DNA from: Sulfuritalea sp.
Lineage (GTDB): Bacteria; Pseudomonadota; Gammaproteobacteria; Burkholderiales; Rhodocyclaceae
Direction of reading: 5' to 3'
DNA length: 64,000 nt
NCBI GenBank assembly: GCA_016708585.1
Contig: JADJFK010000007.1
Coordinates: 1 to 64,000, forward strand
Below are positions 23,878-31,919 of the stretch, piece by piece. Below the pieces are notes generated by a model. It was given only the letters and a program-made list of their open reading frames with translations. It was not told the DNA's origin and did not search any database. Each line of letters opens with the position of its first letter. Position 1 is the first letter of the stretch. A program made the position numbers and the translations under genes.

Positions 23878-24473
23878 AGCGTCAGGGTCTTTCCACCCGG
23901 CACCGGCAGCGGCTGATGACTGGTCAATACGGCCATGCCCCTGTTCGCCAGGTGTTCGGCAATCAGATCACCGAGCAGCTTTACCGCAGCCACGTCAAGC
24001 GCATTGAAGGCCTCATCGAGCACCCAGAGGATTGCCGGCCTGGTGAGGAGTCGGGCCAGCAACACCCGACGTTTCTGTCCGGCGGAAAGCACGCGTACCG
24101 GGAGTTCCTCGCGACCGCGCAATCCCAGACGGATCAAAGCGGCCAGCGCCGCGCGTTCGTCGAGTGCAATGCCGTCGAGCGCGGCGGCAAGACGCAAATT
24201 CTCGAGCGGGGTCAGGTCCTCCTTGACCGCGGCGTGGTGCCCCAGATAAATCAGGTCGCGACGGAACTCGGCCGAAGGCGTCGGCTCGTCGCGCCAGAGG
24301 ATTGATCCCGCATCGGCCGGCGACAGGCCCACCAGCAAGCGCATCAGGCTGGTCTTGCCGGAACCGTTCTCGCCCTGCACATGCAGCCACTCGCCGGGGG
24401 ACAAAGAGAAGCCCACGTCGGCGAACAGGCGGCGTTCACCGCGCGAACAGGCAAGCCCTGAAACATTCAGCAT
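23874..24473 (-). CDS. ccmA: Heme exporter ATPase CcmA
   Basis: A 199-residue ABC ATPase, short as usual for CcmA. Walker A GENGSGKT is at 34-41, signature LSAGQKRR at 129-136 and Walker B ILWVLDE at 148-154, followed by FNALD. It is the first gene of the minus-strand ccmABCDEFHI operon. The 120-base gap to the divergent membrane-protein gene should hold promoters for both; no FNR box is seen there. Confidence 0.95.
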   Translation of the reverse strand: MLNVSGLACSRGERRLFADVGFSLSPGEWLHVQGENGSGKTSLMRLLVGLSPADAGSILWRDEPTPSAEFRRDLIYLGHHAAVKEDLTPLENLRLAAALDGIALDERAALAALIRLGLRGREELPVRVLSAGQKRRVLLARLLTRPAILWVLDEAFNALDVAAVKLLGDLIAEHLANRGMAVLTSHQPLPVPGGKTLTL

Positions 24474-24593
24474 GGCTCAATTGTGCCCGAAACCGGAGGA
24501 CAAAATCCTGCGGCCTTCAAAACTCGCGATCGCGCGGAGGGCGACGCCACGCGGCACGCACGCAGGACCAAGGCCTATCTATACAATCGGTCC

Positions 24594-25673
24594 ATGCCAA
24601 CCGCCTTGCTGCTTCCCCTGTTCGCCATCACGGCCCTGCTGGCGCTGACCATTGCGGGCATTCTGCTGGTCACCGGCCACGCTGCGCCGCAACTGGCCGC
24701 CCACCTGGCATTTGCGCTGGGGATATTGCCCCTGGTTCTCGCGGCGATGGGTTATTTCATCCCCGTGCTGACGCGCAGCGGCGGCACCGGGACCGTCGCT
24801 GCATGGCTGCCGGTCCTCGCATTGGGAGGCGGGATCCTGGCGGTCTTCTCCTTTGCCAACGACTTTTCCGCGAGAGGCTTCGGGCTTGCAGCAACCTTCG
24901 CCGGAGTCGCGGCACTGGGTCTTGGCGGCTGGGCATTGAACCGGGTGCGCCGCATGCTCGGTCCGCGACATCGGGGGCTGGACTGGTACCTGGCCGCGCT
25001 CGGATTTCTGCTGCTGGCAATGCTCGCGATTCTCCTGATGCCCCTGTTCCCCGCTCAACGCAACGCCCTGCGCCTGTTTCACCTGCATGCCAACCTGCTC
25101 GGTTTCGTCGGCCTCACCGCGCTGGGCACCTTGCAGGTTCTGCTGCCCACCTGCATCGGACAACCCGACCCTGGCGCATTGCCGCGCCTGCGGCGGGACA
25201 TCAAGTGGGGGGCGACCGGGACCCTGCTGATCGCGGTCGGCACGGCAACGGGTCTTCCCCGGAGTGGCTCGATGGCCTGGCCGGCGCTTGCCCTGCTGGG
25301 CGCCGCGATTTACTGCGGGGTAATCCTGCGGATGCTGATTGGATGGCGGTCGGGATTCGGCCGGGCCCTGGTTCAAGCGCATGGAGCGGGGCCCTCCCTG
25401 GCGTCGGCCGCGCTGGGTTTGCTCGGCATCACGATACTCGGGGTCGCACACGGTTTCGGCTGGCTGCCGGCCCGCCCCGCGGTCGCCGGTTTCGTCATCG
25501 CCTTCCTTCTGCCGCTGGTCAGCGGAGCCGCCGGCCACCTGCTGCCAACCTGGTTCAGGCCGGGCGCCCAGACACCATGGCATCAAGTTCTGCGGAACAG
25601 GCTCTGCCGCTGGGGAGGAGTTCGCGGCATGGCCTTGCTGCTGGCCGGCCTGCTGATCACGGGAATCGCCTGA
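24594..25673 (+). CDS. Polytopic membrane protein, NnrS/heme-copper-oxidase-I-like
   Basis: A 359-residue protein of about twelve hydrophobic segments with scattered histidines in helices, notably LFHLHANLLGF and the segment AAGHLLPTW. These patterns recall NnrS and oxidase subunit I-like membrane proteins, but no residue-level assignment is secure. It is divergent from ccmA. A TATACAAT sequence lies only about ten bases before the ATG at 24594, so the leader may be very short. Its place beside ccm suggests a heme-linked or respiratory role, as inference only. Confidence 0.6.
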   Translation: MPTALLLPLFAITALLALTIAGILLVTGHAAPQLAAHLAFALGILPLVLAAMGYFIPVLTRSGGTGTVAAWLPVLALGGGILAVFSFANDFSARGFGLAATFAGVAALGLGGWALNRVRRMLGPRHRGLDWYLAALGFLLLAMLAILLMPLFPAQRNALRLFHLHANLLGFVGLTALGTLQVLLPTCIGQPDPGALPRLRRDIKWGATGTLLIAVGTATGLPRSGSMAWPALALLGAAIYCGVILRMLIGWRSGFGRALVQAHGAGPSLASAALGLLGITILGVAHGFGWLPARPAVAGFVIAFLLPLVSGAAGHLLPTWFRPGAQTPWHQVLRNRLCRWGGVRGMALLLAGLLITGIA

Positions 25674-25834
25674 GCGCCAGTCGGTGACGATGCATGCGGA
25701 ATTCCGCTTTTCGCCGGTTTCAAATTTCCTCTTGGCCAACCGGCAAAATTCAGCCTATATTGACTCCCTGCAGGAACGGTTAAAAAAATAGCATAATGAT
25801 TCGCCCCCAACAACAGGAGACTCAGGAGAACGAC

Positions 25835-26053
25835 ATGGCCCGCAAGAAGAAACTCGATTTCGGTGACATCGCAAACGATCGCAAGAAGGAAAACCTCAAC
25901 CAGAAGGATTTCTGGGCAAGATACGGCGTTACGCAGTCGGGTGGATCCCGCTACGAGTCGGGACGGAACATCCCCAAGCCATTGGCGATTCTGCTTTGGC
26001 TGCACCGCTCGGGCAAGGTCGGCGACAAGGACCTTAGCGACGCTTTGAAGTAG
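25835..26053 (+). CDS. Small HTH DNA-binding protein
   Basis: A 72-residue protein starting MARKKKLDFGD. A compact helix-turn-helix follows: QKDFWARYGVTQSGGSRYES reads like an XRE-type HTH in which 'VTQSGGSRYE' is the turn and recognition helix, and RNIPKPLAILLWL is the following helix. The ATG at 25835 is preferred over an upstream in-frame ATG because AGGAG lies about seven bases before it. The gene stands alone; target unknown. An AT-rich promoter-like stretch with TTGACT lies near 25757. Confidence 0.75.
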   Translation: MARKKKLDFGDIANDRKKENLNQKDFWARYGVTQSGGSRYESGRNIPKPLAILLWLHRSGKVGDKDLSDALK

Positions 26054-26243
26054 TGGCGACCCGCCGTTGCCGGCGGACGAATTCCGGCGGAGTGTTCTGA
26101 GCTGATCGACGGACTGAACCATCAGATCAGAGTCGGCGGGGCAGTGCGGCAACCGTTGGTTTGAGCTTCGGAAACCGCGTCTTCCCGCAGGCCAGGGCGG
26201 GAGGTCTATGCTGAAAGAGACTTCGGGAGAAGTCTTTTTGCCC

Positions 26244-27536
26244 TTATCTGGCCGAGGCGAGTTTGTCGCTGACGCGCCAGGCAAGCGCCGCGAGTTCCTG
26301 CTGCGCAAGCGGCGTCACCTGGCCCGAAACCAGCAACCAGCGCTCGGCCCCCTTCAGATCGGTTCGGCGCGCAAAGTCATGGAGCGGCTGAACCCAGGGA
26401 AGGTAGTCGAGCGGAGCTGCCACAACCAGCTTGCCATCACGCGTTTCGCCGGCGATGACATTGTCGGCGCCACGAATCATCGCCAGTGGCGCAACAGTGC
26501 GATCATGCTGCGCGAGCAACATCACCGAGTTATTGACGTAGCGCGCCTCGGTCTCTGATGCGGCGCGTGCCGCGAACACGATCACCTGATCGCGCCCGGC
26601 AACATTGCCCAGAGACTCGAGCGCGAGCACCAGCGCCGTCTGCAGGGTTGGCGTGAAATAATTGTTGCGCAGGAAGTTGCGTGCCGACAAGCCTTCGATG
26701 CCCAACTTCTTCAGCCGTGCTTCGTTGCGCGTCCAGATGTCGAGGGCCGGCGTCTGATAGGCTTCGAGCGTCGCCTGTTCATTGAATTGCTGTGCGTAAT
26801 ACAGCGGCGCAATCACGGAACCGAGCACCAGGTTGACCGGGAAGCTGCTGGCAAAGGTGACGGAAGCGACCTCCCCGAGCTTGTCGGACAGGGCGCCGTT
26901 AAAAGTGTACGGGTCGACCTTCAGGCGTTGCGCCCATTCGCGGCGCTGCTGGTTGTAACCCAGCGGATCACCGATGAGCGTGCGTGGCGCGGCCGTACCC
27001 AGCGGTGTCGCGGCCGGCTTGAGTATTTCCTTCTGTGCCGGAGTGTTGCCGGCCACCGTATCACCCACGCGAGTTGCCGACTTTTCCGCCACGCGCCCGA
27101 CGCGGCTGGCAATCAGGCCGATGCCGGAGAGCACGTTACCGGTGGTTTCGAGCGGACTTTCGACGAATTGACCGACGGCCTTTACCGGCGCGGCGGCGGC
27201 AGTCTTGGCCGATTTCATGAATTCATCCGACTTGCTGACCTTGGCGAGTTGCTCGAACGCCGGCAGTTCCGATACGCGGATGGCCAGCATCTCCTGTCCG
27301 CGGGCCTCCCAGATCCCGTACGGGGAGCGGATGGTGAAATTCGGCTGCGCACCGGCCAGGGTCACGTTCTCGTCGACAGTGTGGAACGGCCCCTTGAGCA
27401 AGGCCGCGGGCGCAAGTTCGCTGGCCTTCAGGACTGCCGGCACTTCATAGTGTTGTGCAAGGGCAGCGGTGGCTGTCGCCAAACCTGCCGACATTAACAA
27501 CAGGGCGCGGCACAACACGGCATGATTCATTTTCAT
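26244..27536 (-). CDS. Exported protein of unknown function
   Basis: About 430 residues from the ATG at 27536, with a signal peptide (LCRALLLMSAGLATATAALAQ). The mature part has a conserved-looking core: FTIRSPYGIWEARGQEMLAIRV, a short glycine-rich amphipathic stretch (ETTGNVLSGIGLIASRVGRV), and DPYTFNGALSDKLGEVA. No family name is recognised. It has even composition and no repeats, and would be periplasmic or outer-membrane associated. It is followed on the same strand by nothing for 190 bases and preceded by tRNA-Lys(CTT). Confidence 0.7.
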   Translation of the reverse strand: MKMNHAVLCRALLLMSAGLATATAALAQHYEVPAVLKASELAPAALLKGPFHTVDENVTLAGAQPNFTIRSPYGIWEARGQEMLAIRVSELPAFEQLAKVSKSDEFMKSAKTAAAAPVKAVGQFVESPLETTGNVLSGIGLIASRVGRVAEKSATRVGDTVAGNTPAQKEILKPAATPLGTAAPRTLIGDPLGYNQQRREWAQRLKVDPYTFNGALSDKLGEVASVTFASSFPVNLVLGSVIAPLYYAQQFNEQATLEAYQTPALDIWTRNEARLKKLGIEGLSARNFLRNNYFTPTLQTALVLALESLGNVAGRDQVIVFAARAASETEARYVNNSVMLLAQHDRTVAPLAMIRGADNVIAGETRDGKLVVAAPLDYLPWVQPLHDFARRTDLKGAERWLLVSGQVTPLAQQELAALAWRVSDKLASAR

Positions 27537-27595
27537 TTGAGGTTTACCTGGTGCATCAAAAAGAAAAGCTCCCATCGCCGGGAGCTGCATGAAAT

Positions 27596-27671
27596 TGGTG
27601 GGTTGTCACAGATTCGAACTGTGGACCTACGGATTAAGAGTCCGCTGCTCTACCAACTGAGCTAACAACCC
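27596..27671 (-). tRNA. tRNA-Lys (anticodon CTT)
   Basis: On the minus strand the sequence starts GGGTTGTTAGCTCAG and has the anticodon loop CTCTTAA (anticodon CTT, codon AAG). A T-arm with GTTCGAATC and a 3' acceptor ending in an encoded CCA at 27596-27598 complete the cloverleaf. The acceptor stem GGGTTGT/ACAACCC pairs fully. Confidence 0.95.
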
Positions 27672-27983
27672 GAGTGGGAAACATGCGGGACTCGAACTTG
27701 CCGCTGCGTTCTCGCCGCTGTCCGCCGGCGTCTAGTCCTGGCCGGTCGTACCCGACTCGCCACCCGTTGCAGACATTCCAGACAGTCTGCCGCGGCCGCG
27801 AGAAAGCGCGAATGTTACCAGAATTCGCACCCGCAGAAACTTGCATCCCTGCTGCGGACAACTCGCCCGGTCGCAGCGTTACCAGCCTGACCGGCTTTAC
27901 ATGTTGAAACAATTCCTTACCACTCTCACGCGGCTGATTCGGTAGCCTGAACCCCTGTCCGGCAACTTGATTGGAACGACGTC

Positions 27984-28406
27984 ATGGGAGCATTGGCGAG
28001 AGTATTCGGAACCCTGGTTCTTGTCCTGTGCGGATCGCTGGCGAACGGACCGGCGAGTGCCGGGCACCACGCACACATGCATGGACATGTGCATGGGCAC
28101 GGACCGATAGTTCGCTTCGGGTTCTCTTACGGCTTCCCGATTCATGCGCCGCATCATTTTCCCGCGCCCGTTTATGCCATTCCCGGATACGTTTTTCCTG
28201 CACCCGTTTATGTTTATTCGCCTCCGGCTATCAGGTATTACCCATCGCCGGGTTATGTCGAGCGGAGCGTCCCACTGGCTGAGTCCACGCCGCCCCAAGC
28301 TAAACGAGACTGGTACTACTGCGCCGACTCACGTATGTATTACCCCTCTGCCCGGGAATGTGCCGGCGGATGGCTGCGCGTGCCGGCACAGCCGTCCTCG
28401 CGCTAG
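27984..28406 (+). CDS. Small exported His/Pro/Tyr-rich protein
   Basis: A 140-residue protein with a signal peptide (LARVFGTLVLVLCGSLANG), then a histidine-rich patch HHAHMHGHVHGHG, then repeated aromatic-proline units (FPAPVYAIPGYVFPAPVYVY). The C-terminal motif WYYCADSRMYYPSARECAGGW is seen in many small betaproteobacterial envelope proteins. The His patch could bind metal. It lies between the two tRNA-Lys genes, on the opposite strand. Function unknown. Confidence 0.75.
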   Translation: MGALARVFGTLVLVLCGSLANGPASAGHHAHMHGHVHGHGPIVRFGFSYGFPIHAPHHFPAPVYAIPGYVFPAPVYVYSPPAIRYYPSPGYVERSVPLAESTPPQAKRDWYYCADSRMYYPSARECAGGWLRVPAQPSSR

Positions 28407-28588
28407 GTATCCGAAGCAAGCGGCATGTTCGAACCGCCGCGCTTTTCGTCCCTTGCGGCGCATGCGCCACAAGGCGGAAGTCGCTCCAGGGGAAGTTTGT
28501 GAAAATCCCGACGGGGAAAGCGTTGCCTGGCTGCGACTGCCTCATTCAGCGGCCGCCGACGCCTCCCGGGACACCGATTGGAAGGCTT

Positions 28589-28664
28589 TGGTGGGTCGGG
28601 CGAGATTCGAACTCGCGACCAACGGATTAAAAGTCCGCTGCTCTACCGACTGAGCTACCGACCC
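28589..28664 (-). tRNA. tRNA-Lys (anticodon TTT)
   Basis: The minus strand reads GGGTCGGTAGCTCAGTCGG with the anticodon loop CTTTTAA (anticodon TTT), T-arm GTTCGAATC and an encoded CCA at 28589-28591. Acceptor GGGTCGG pairs with CCGACCC. It is the second lysine tRNA within 1 kb. Confidence 0.96.
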
Positions 28665-28682
28665 CCTTTTGAAGAGGGGCGA

Positions 28683-28711
28683 ATGTTAGCGACTACCCCT
28701 CCCCCTGTCAA
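28683..28711 (-). promoter_or_regulatory. Sigma70 promoter of tRNA-Lys(TTT)
   Basis: On the minus strand a perfect -35 TTGACA (28706-28711) and a -10 TAACAT (28683-28688) are separated by 17 bases. A GC-rich discriminator follows, leaving a leader of about ten bases before the tRNA. This is a strong stable-RNA type promoter. Confidence 0.8.
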
Positions 28712-29261
28712 ACTGCAACCGCCCCTCTTGCAAGGCCCCTGGACGACCCGTGGCGATTGCGCATCCGGCCACGCGCCGGGTGCACCAGTCGCCATCCATC
28801 CCGCGCCTTGTTGGGCTGAGGGCGATACGGTCGATGCACGGGGCTTGGCTCGCAATGGACGGCAGTATTTGAAAAATCCTTTCCCGGAACGTCAGTGTCT
28901 TTGCTGGTTGCTTCCGAGCGTTCTGACATGAGGGATCTTTCCGTTACGTGGCCCTGAAGTCCTTGCCGACCGAGCCCATCCAGACTTCAGCCACGCCGCC
29001 ACGATACCTTGCGAGCGGCGCTTGTCGTGGCAGTGGCTATTACGGGTACCGGTCACCCGGCATGGTTGGCGCGGAAGCTGCCGACGACCCGGGATTGGGG
29101 TCCATGCCGGATCGCGCCGGGGCCGCCGGGCTGCGTGGAACCATCGCTGGCGTTCCGGCTTCGCGTCTCCCCGCACATGTGCCTGCGGCATGCGGCAGCG
29201 CTTCGATGCGGCTCATGTGCAATGCATGGACCGGTGCGGCCGCCAGGTGCCGGAATAAAAA
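28712..29261. other. Intergenic region, no gene recognised
   Basis: About 550 bases between the tRNA promoter and the terminator of the candidate small RNA. Open frames here have no start/ribosome-site support and biased composition only. No repeat copy or operator was recognised. Confidence 0.5.
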
Positions 29262-29288
29262 AAGCGCAACCCGTTTGAGGTTGCGCTT
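29262..29288 (-). terminator. Rho-independent terminator of the candidate small RNA
   Basis: A 10-bp stem (AAGCGCAACC/GGTTGCGCTT), 7-base loop, and seven consecutive T on the minus strand. The strand is set by the T-run, which shows that a minus-strand transcript crosses 29290-29440. Confidence 0.8.
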
Positions 29289-29440
29289 AAAACCACTCCA
29301 ATGGAGGAGGGTGGAGGAGACATCGGCAAACAACGGATTGACCTGCATTCCGAGTCGGATCAAACCGTTTAAAGTTGAAGCAATTCTTGCATGAGGATTG
29401 CTGCAATGCAAGACTTTTTTGTGCATTGCGCAATCAAGAT
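29262..29440 (-). ncRNA. Candidate small RNA with anti-Shine-Dalgarno motifs
   Basis: On the minus strand this stretch ends in a textbook Rho-independent terminator: AAGCGCAACC-TCAAACG-GGTTGCGCTT followed by a run of seven T (29262-29288 plus the T-run to about 29255). Just upstream it carries two CUCCUCC-like motifs (29303-29319) that could pair with ribosome binding sites. No coding frame with a ribosome site fits. The 5' end is uncertain; a TATAAT-like element lies at 29493-29498 without a good -35. An alternative is an attenuated leader, but no gene follows on this strand before the tRNA. Confidence 0.4.
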
Positions 29441-29647
29441 CGCAACATCAACCCCCTGAAACATACAACCGCATGATTTTATTGAAAATCAAATTATAGA
29501 TGCGAGATATATGGGAATAAGTTTTCTCGATTTTTTCACGCAGTTGATCGACAAAAGGTGAACGGGTGGGAAAGGTTTGTGCAACGCCGTATCCGACCTT
29601 CGGCGCCGCCGCTAGAATGTCGGCGTCGAACTCAGGGAGTAAACGCT

Positions 29648-30076
29648 ATGGACTGCACGGTGCGCTGGCATGAAGGAATGAGTTTTGTTGCCGAAACCGG
29701 CAGCGGGCATCTGGTCTGCATGGACGGCGCGCCCGACGCGGGCGGACACAATCTGGCGCCGCGACCCATGGAACTGGTACTGGCCGGGACCGGGGGTTGC
29801 ACGGCCTTCGACATTGTTCTGATCCTGCAGCGCGGCCGCCACGAAGTCAGCGGTTGCGAAGTGAAGCTTCAGGCAGAGCGCGCTGAAAAGGATCCCAAGG
29901 TGTTCACCAGGATCAACATGCACTTCGTGGTGACAGGGAAGAACCTGAAGCCTGAAGTCGTCGAGCGCGCGGTCAGCCTCTCCGCCGAGAAATACTGCTC
30001 CGCATCGATCATGCTCGGCAAAACTGCCGCGATCAGCCACACTTTCGAGGTGGCAGAAACCCTTCAGGCGACGTAG
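29648..30076 (+). CDS. OsmC-family peroxiredoxin
   Basis: A 142-residue OsmC protein with both redox cysteines, Cys51 in GTGGCTAFD and Cys117 in EKYCSAS. The conserved opening TVRWHEGMSFVAETGSGH places it in the YhfA-like subgroup. It reduces organic hydroperoxides. The ATG at 29648 has AGGGAG eight bases upstream; a longer GTG start at 29558 lacks family similarity. It overlaps coq7 convergently by 13 bases. The stretch 29441-29647 should hold its promoter. Confidence 0.9.
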   Translation: MDCTVRWHEGMSFVAETGSGHLVCMDGAPDAGGHNLAPRPMELVLAGTGGCTAFDIVLILQRGRHEVSGCEVKLQAERAEKDPKVFTRINMHFVVTGKNLKPEVVERAVSLSAEKYCSASIMLGKTAAISHTFEVAETLQAT

Positions 30077-30684
30077 GACAGCCTGGTCATTACCTTCGAC
30101 GAAAGTTTCATCGCCACCCTGACCGGCGCGGGCAGTTCGCGAGCCCCGTAGCGGATCGCCGCCTCCGCGTGGCGCATCTCGTCGGCCTTCATCTGCTCCA
30201 GCACCTCCGACGACTTGCGGTCCTGGGCCGGGAGCCGGGCTATGTGGCCCGCGAGGTGGCCTTCCACCTGGCGTTCGGTTTCGGCCAGGAAACCCAGGCT
30301 CCAGTTATCGCCGCACTTCCCGGCGACAACCCCGATAGCCAGTGATCCGGCATACCACAGCGGATTGAAAATGCTCTTGCGCCCGCCCAGTTCGGCAATC
30401 CGCGTTTCGGTCCAGTTCAGATGCTCGGTTTCCTCCCAGGCAGCCTGTTCGAGTTCCTGCCTGACCGCCGGATCGCTCGAACCCAGCGCCTGGCCCTGAT
30501 ACAACGCCTGGGCGCAAATTTCGCCGCAGTGATTGACGCGCATCAGCGCGGCGACATGGCGCTTCTCGGCCTCGTTCATCTCGGCCTCCGGCAGATCCGC
30601 CCCGGGCATCGGACGACGCGTAGGCGCTGGTGCAAACAAGGCACGCAGCGCCTTGTCGAACTCCGGGATCAGGGCATCGATCAT
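30064..30684 (-). CDS. coq7: Coq7-type demethoxyubiquinone hydroxylase
   Basis: A 206-residue ferritin-like diiron monooxygenase for ubiquinone synthesis, of the kind that replaces UbiF in many betaproteobacteria. Iron ligands are seen as Glu55 (NHCGEICAQ), the E-x-x-H of WEETEH (85-88), the glutamate in ETERQVEGHL and the EMRHAEAA motif near residue 170. It converts demethoxy-quinol to the hydroxylated precursor at the membrane, so the organism makes ubiquinone. It is eleven bases downstream of the CNP1-like gene. Confidence 0.95.
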   Translation of the reverse strand: MIDALIPEFDKALRALFAPAPTRRPMPGADLPEAEMNEAEKRHVAALMRVNHCGEICAQALYQGQALGSSDPAVRQELEQAAWEETEHLNWTETRIAELGGRKSIFNPLWYAGSLAIGVVAGKCGDNWSLGFLAETERQVEGHLAGHIARLPAQDRKSSEVLEQMKADEMRHAEAAIRYGARELPAPVRVAMKLSSKVMTRLSYVA

Positions 30685-30694
30685 CAGCGTCCGC

Positions 30695-31261
30695 CTACTG
30701 CGAAATCCGTGAATTTGAATCTGGATGCATGCCCAAACGCAAGGCCCTGCGCCCTTCCTCGGCGGTGCTGATGGCGGTGCGGACCGGACAAAAATAGTCG
30801 CGGCTCAATGCTGCATGGTGACGATTCACGGGCTTGTTCTCGATGGGCCGCCACTCGATGCGGGGCGCGCGCGATTTCACCCAGGTGCCATCGCTGCGCC
30901 CGGTGGCGTAATGCTTCCAGGCCAGTTCCTCGCAGTTGATGCCCTCGAAGCTCACGTTGGAGGCGCCCCCCGAGGTCTGCACCACCAGCACGTAGCGGAC
31001 GATGCGGTCGCTGCCGACGCTCAGCGTACTGGCATCGATGAAATATTTGTTCGTGGTCACCGGTCCCACATAAAACTCGATCAGGTTTTCCGGTTTTGGG
31101 AAGGCGGGAGGCTCGACTTCCGCCAACTCCTTCTGTACTTCCGACGCCTCGTAGTTGGGGTTGCTTCCGGGAAGATGCATGTCCCACGGCTGGCGCGTCT
31201 GCGCCTGTGCCTGCGCACCCGCCGCTATCGCCGCGATCACAAAGGCCGTCAGGCGCCTCAT
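30695..31261 (-). CDS. CNP1-like exported protein
   Basis: A 188-residue secreted protein (MRRLTAFVIAAIAAGAQAQAQ signal) with the CNP1-like core: FYVGPVTTNKYFIDASTLSV, VRYVLVVQTSGGASNVSFEG and YATGRSDGTWVKSRAPRIEW. The family is known from Neisseria and betaproteobacteria and has no settled function. The start overlaps the rppH stop by four bases, so rppH, this gene and probably coq7 are cotranscribed. Confidence 0.85.
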   Translation of the reverse strand: MRRLTAFVIAAIAAGAQAQAQTRQPWDMHLPGSNPNYEASEVQKELAEVEPPAFPKPENLIEFYVGPVTTNKYFIDASTLSVGSDRIVRYVLVVQTSGGASNVSFEGINCEELAWKHYATGRSDGTWVKSRAPRIEWRPIENKPVNRHHAALSRDYFCPVRTAISTAEEGRRALRLGMHPDSNSRISQ

Positions 31262-31785
31262 TCCTTTTCCTCCTCCGTGCCCGTTTCCCAGCGCGGCAAC
31301 CGCTCCTCGGGGTGAGTAAACAAGAGGCGGGCCAGCTCCAGCAGCGCCGACTCATACACACCGCGCTTGAACTCGATCACGTTGGCCAGGGGTATCCAGT
31401 AGCTGTTCCAGCGCCAGGCATCGAATTCCGGATGTGCGCTGGCGCGCAGACTGACATCGCTGTCGCGGCCGATCAGGCGCAACAGGAACCAGATCTGTTT
31501 CTGCCCACGGTAGGAGCTTCGCCATTCGCGGCGAATCCATTGCTTCGGCACCTCATAGCGCAACCAGTCGCGCGTGCGGCCGATGATCCGCACATGTTCG
31601 GGCTTGAGACCGGTTTCCTCCTCCAGCTCGCGGAGCATCGCCTGCTCGGGCGTTTCGCCCTTCTTGATGCCCCCTTGCGGGAACTGCCAGGAATGTTCGC
31701 GGATCCTTTTGCCCCAAAACACCTCGTTGCGACTGTTGACCAGGATGATGCCGACGTTCGGGCGAAAGCCTTCACGATCGAGCAT
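31258..31785 (-). CDS. rppH: RNA pyrophosphohydrolase RppH
   Basis: A 175-residue Nudix hydrolase. The box GX5EX7REUXEEXGU is at residues 38-60, and the RppH opening MLDREGFRPNVGIILVN is present. It removes pyrophosphate from the 5' end of mRNAs to start decay. It is divergent from proS, with 134 bases between the starts. Confidence 0.95.
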   Translation of the reverse strand: MLDREGFRPNVGIILVNSRNEVFWGKRIREHSWQFPQGGIKKGETPEQAMLRELEEETGLKPEHVRIIGRTRDWLRYEVPKQWIRREWRSSYRGQKQIWFLLRLIGRDSDVSLRASAHPEFDAWRWNSYWIPLANVIEFKRGVYESALLELARLLFTHPEERLPRWETGTEEEKE

Positions 31786-31919
31786 GATGCATGTTCCAAT
31801 GATTGACTGGGACGCATTCTTTCACAATCGCGCGCCGCTGGAAAGCCGCTTCTGCCGTCCCCTCTGCAAATTCCCGGTGACGGGTAAAATGCGCGCTTTC
31901 CGGATTCCAGCCCATAGCC

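Noticed and set aside
27675..27705. tRNA-like remnant beside tRNA-Lys(CTT)
   Set aside because: On the minus strand GTTCGAGTCCCGC resembles a T-arm with nearby acceptor-like bases, but the stem has mismatches and no D or anticodon arm could be placed.
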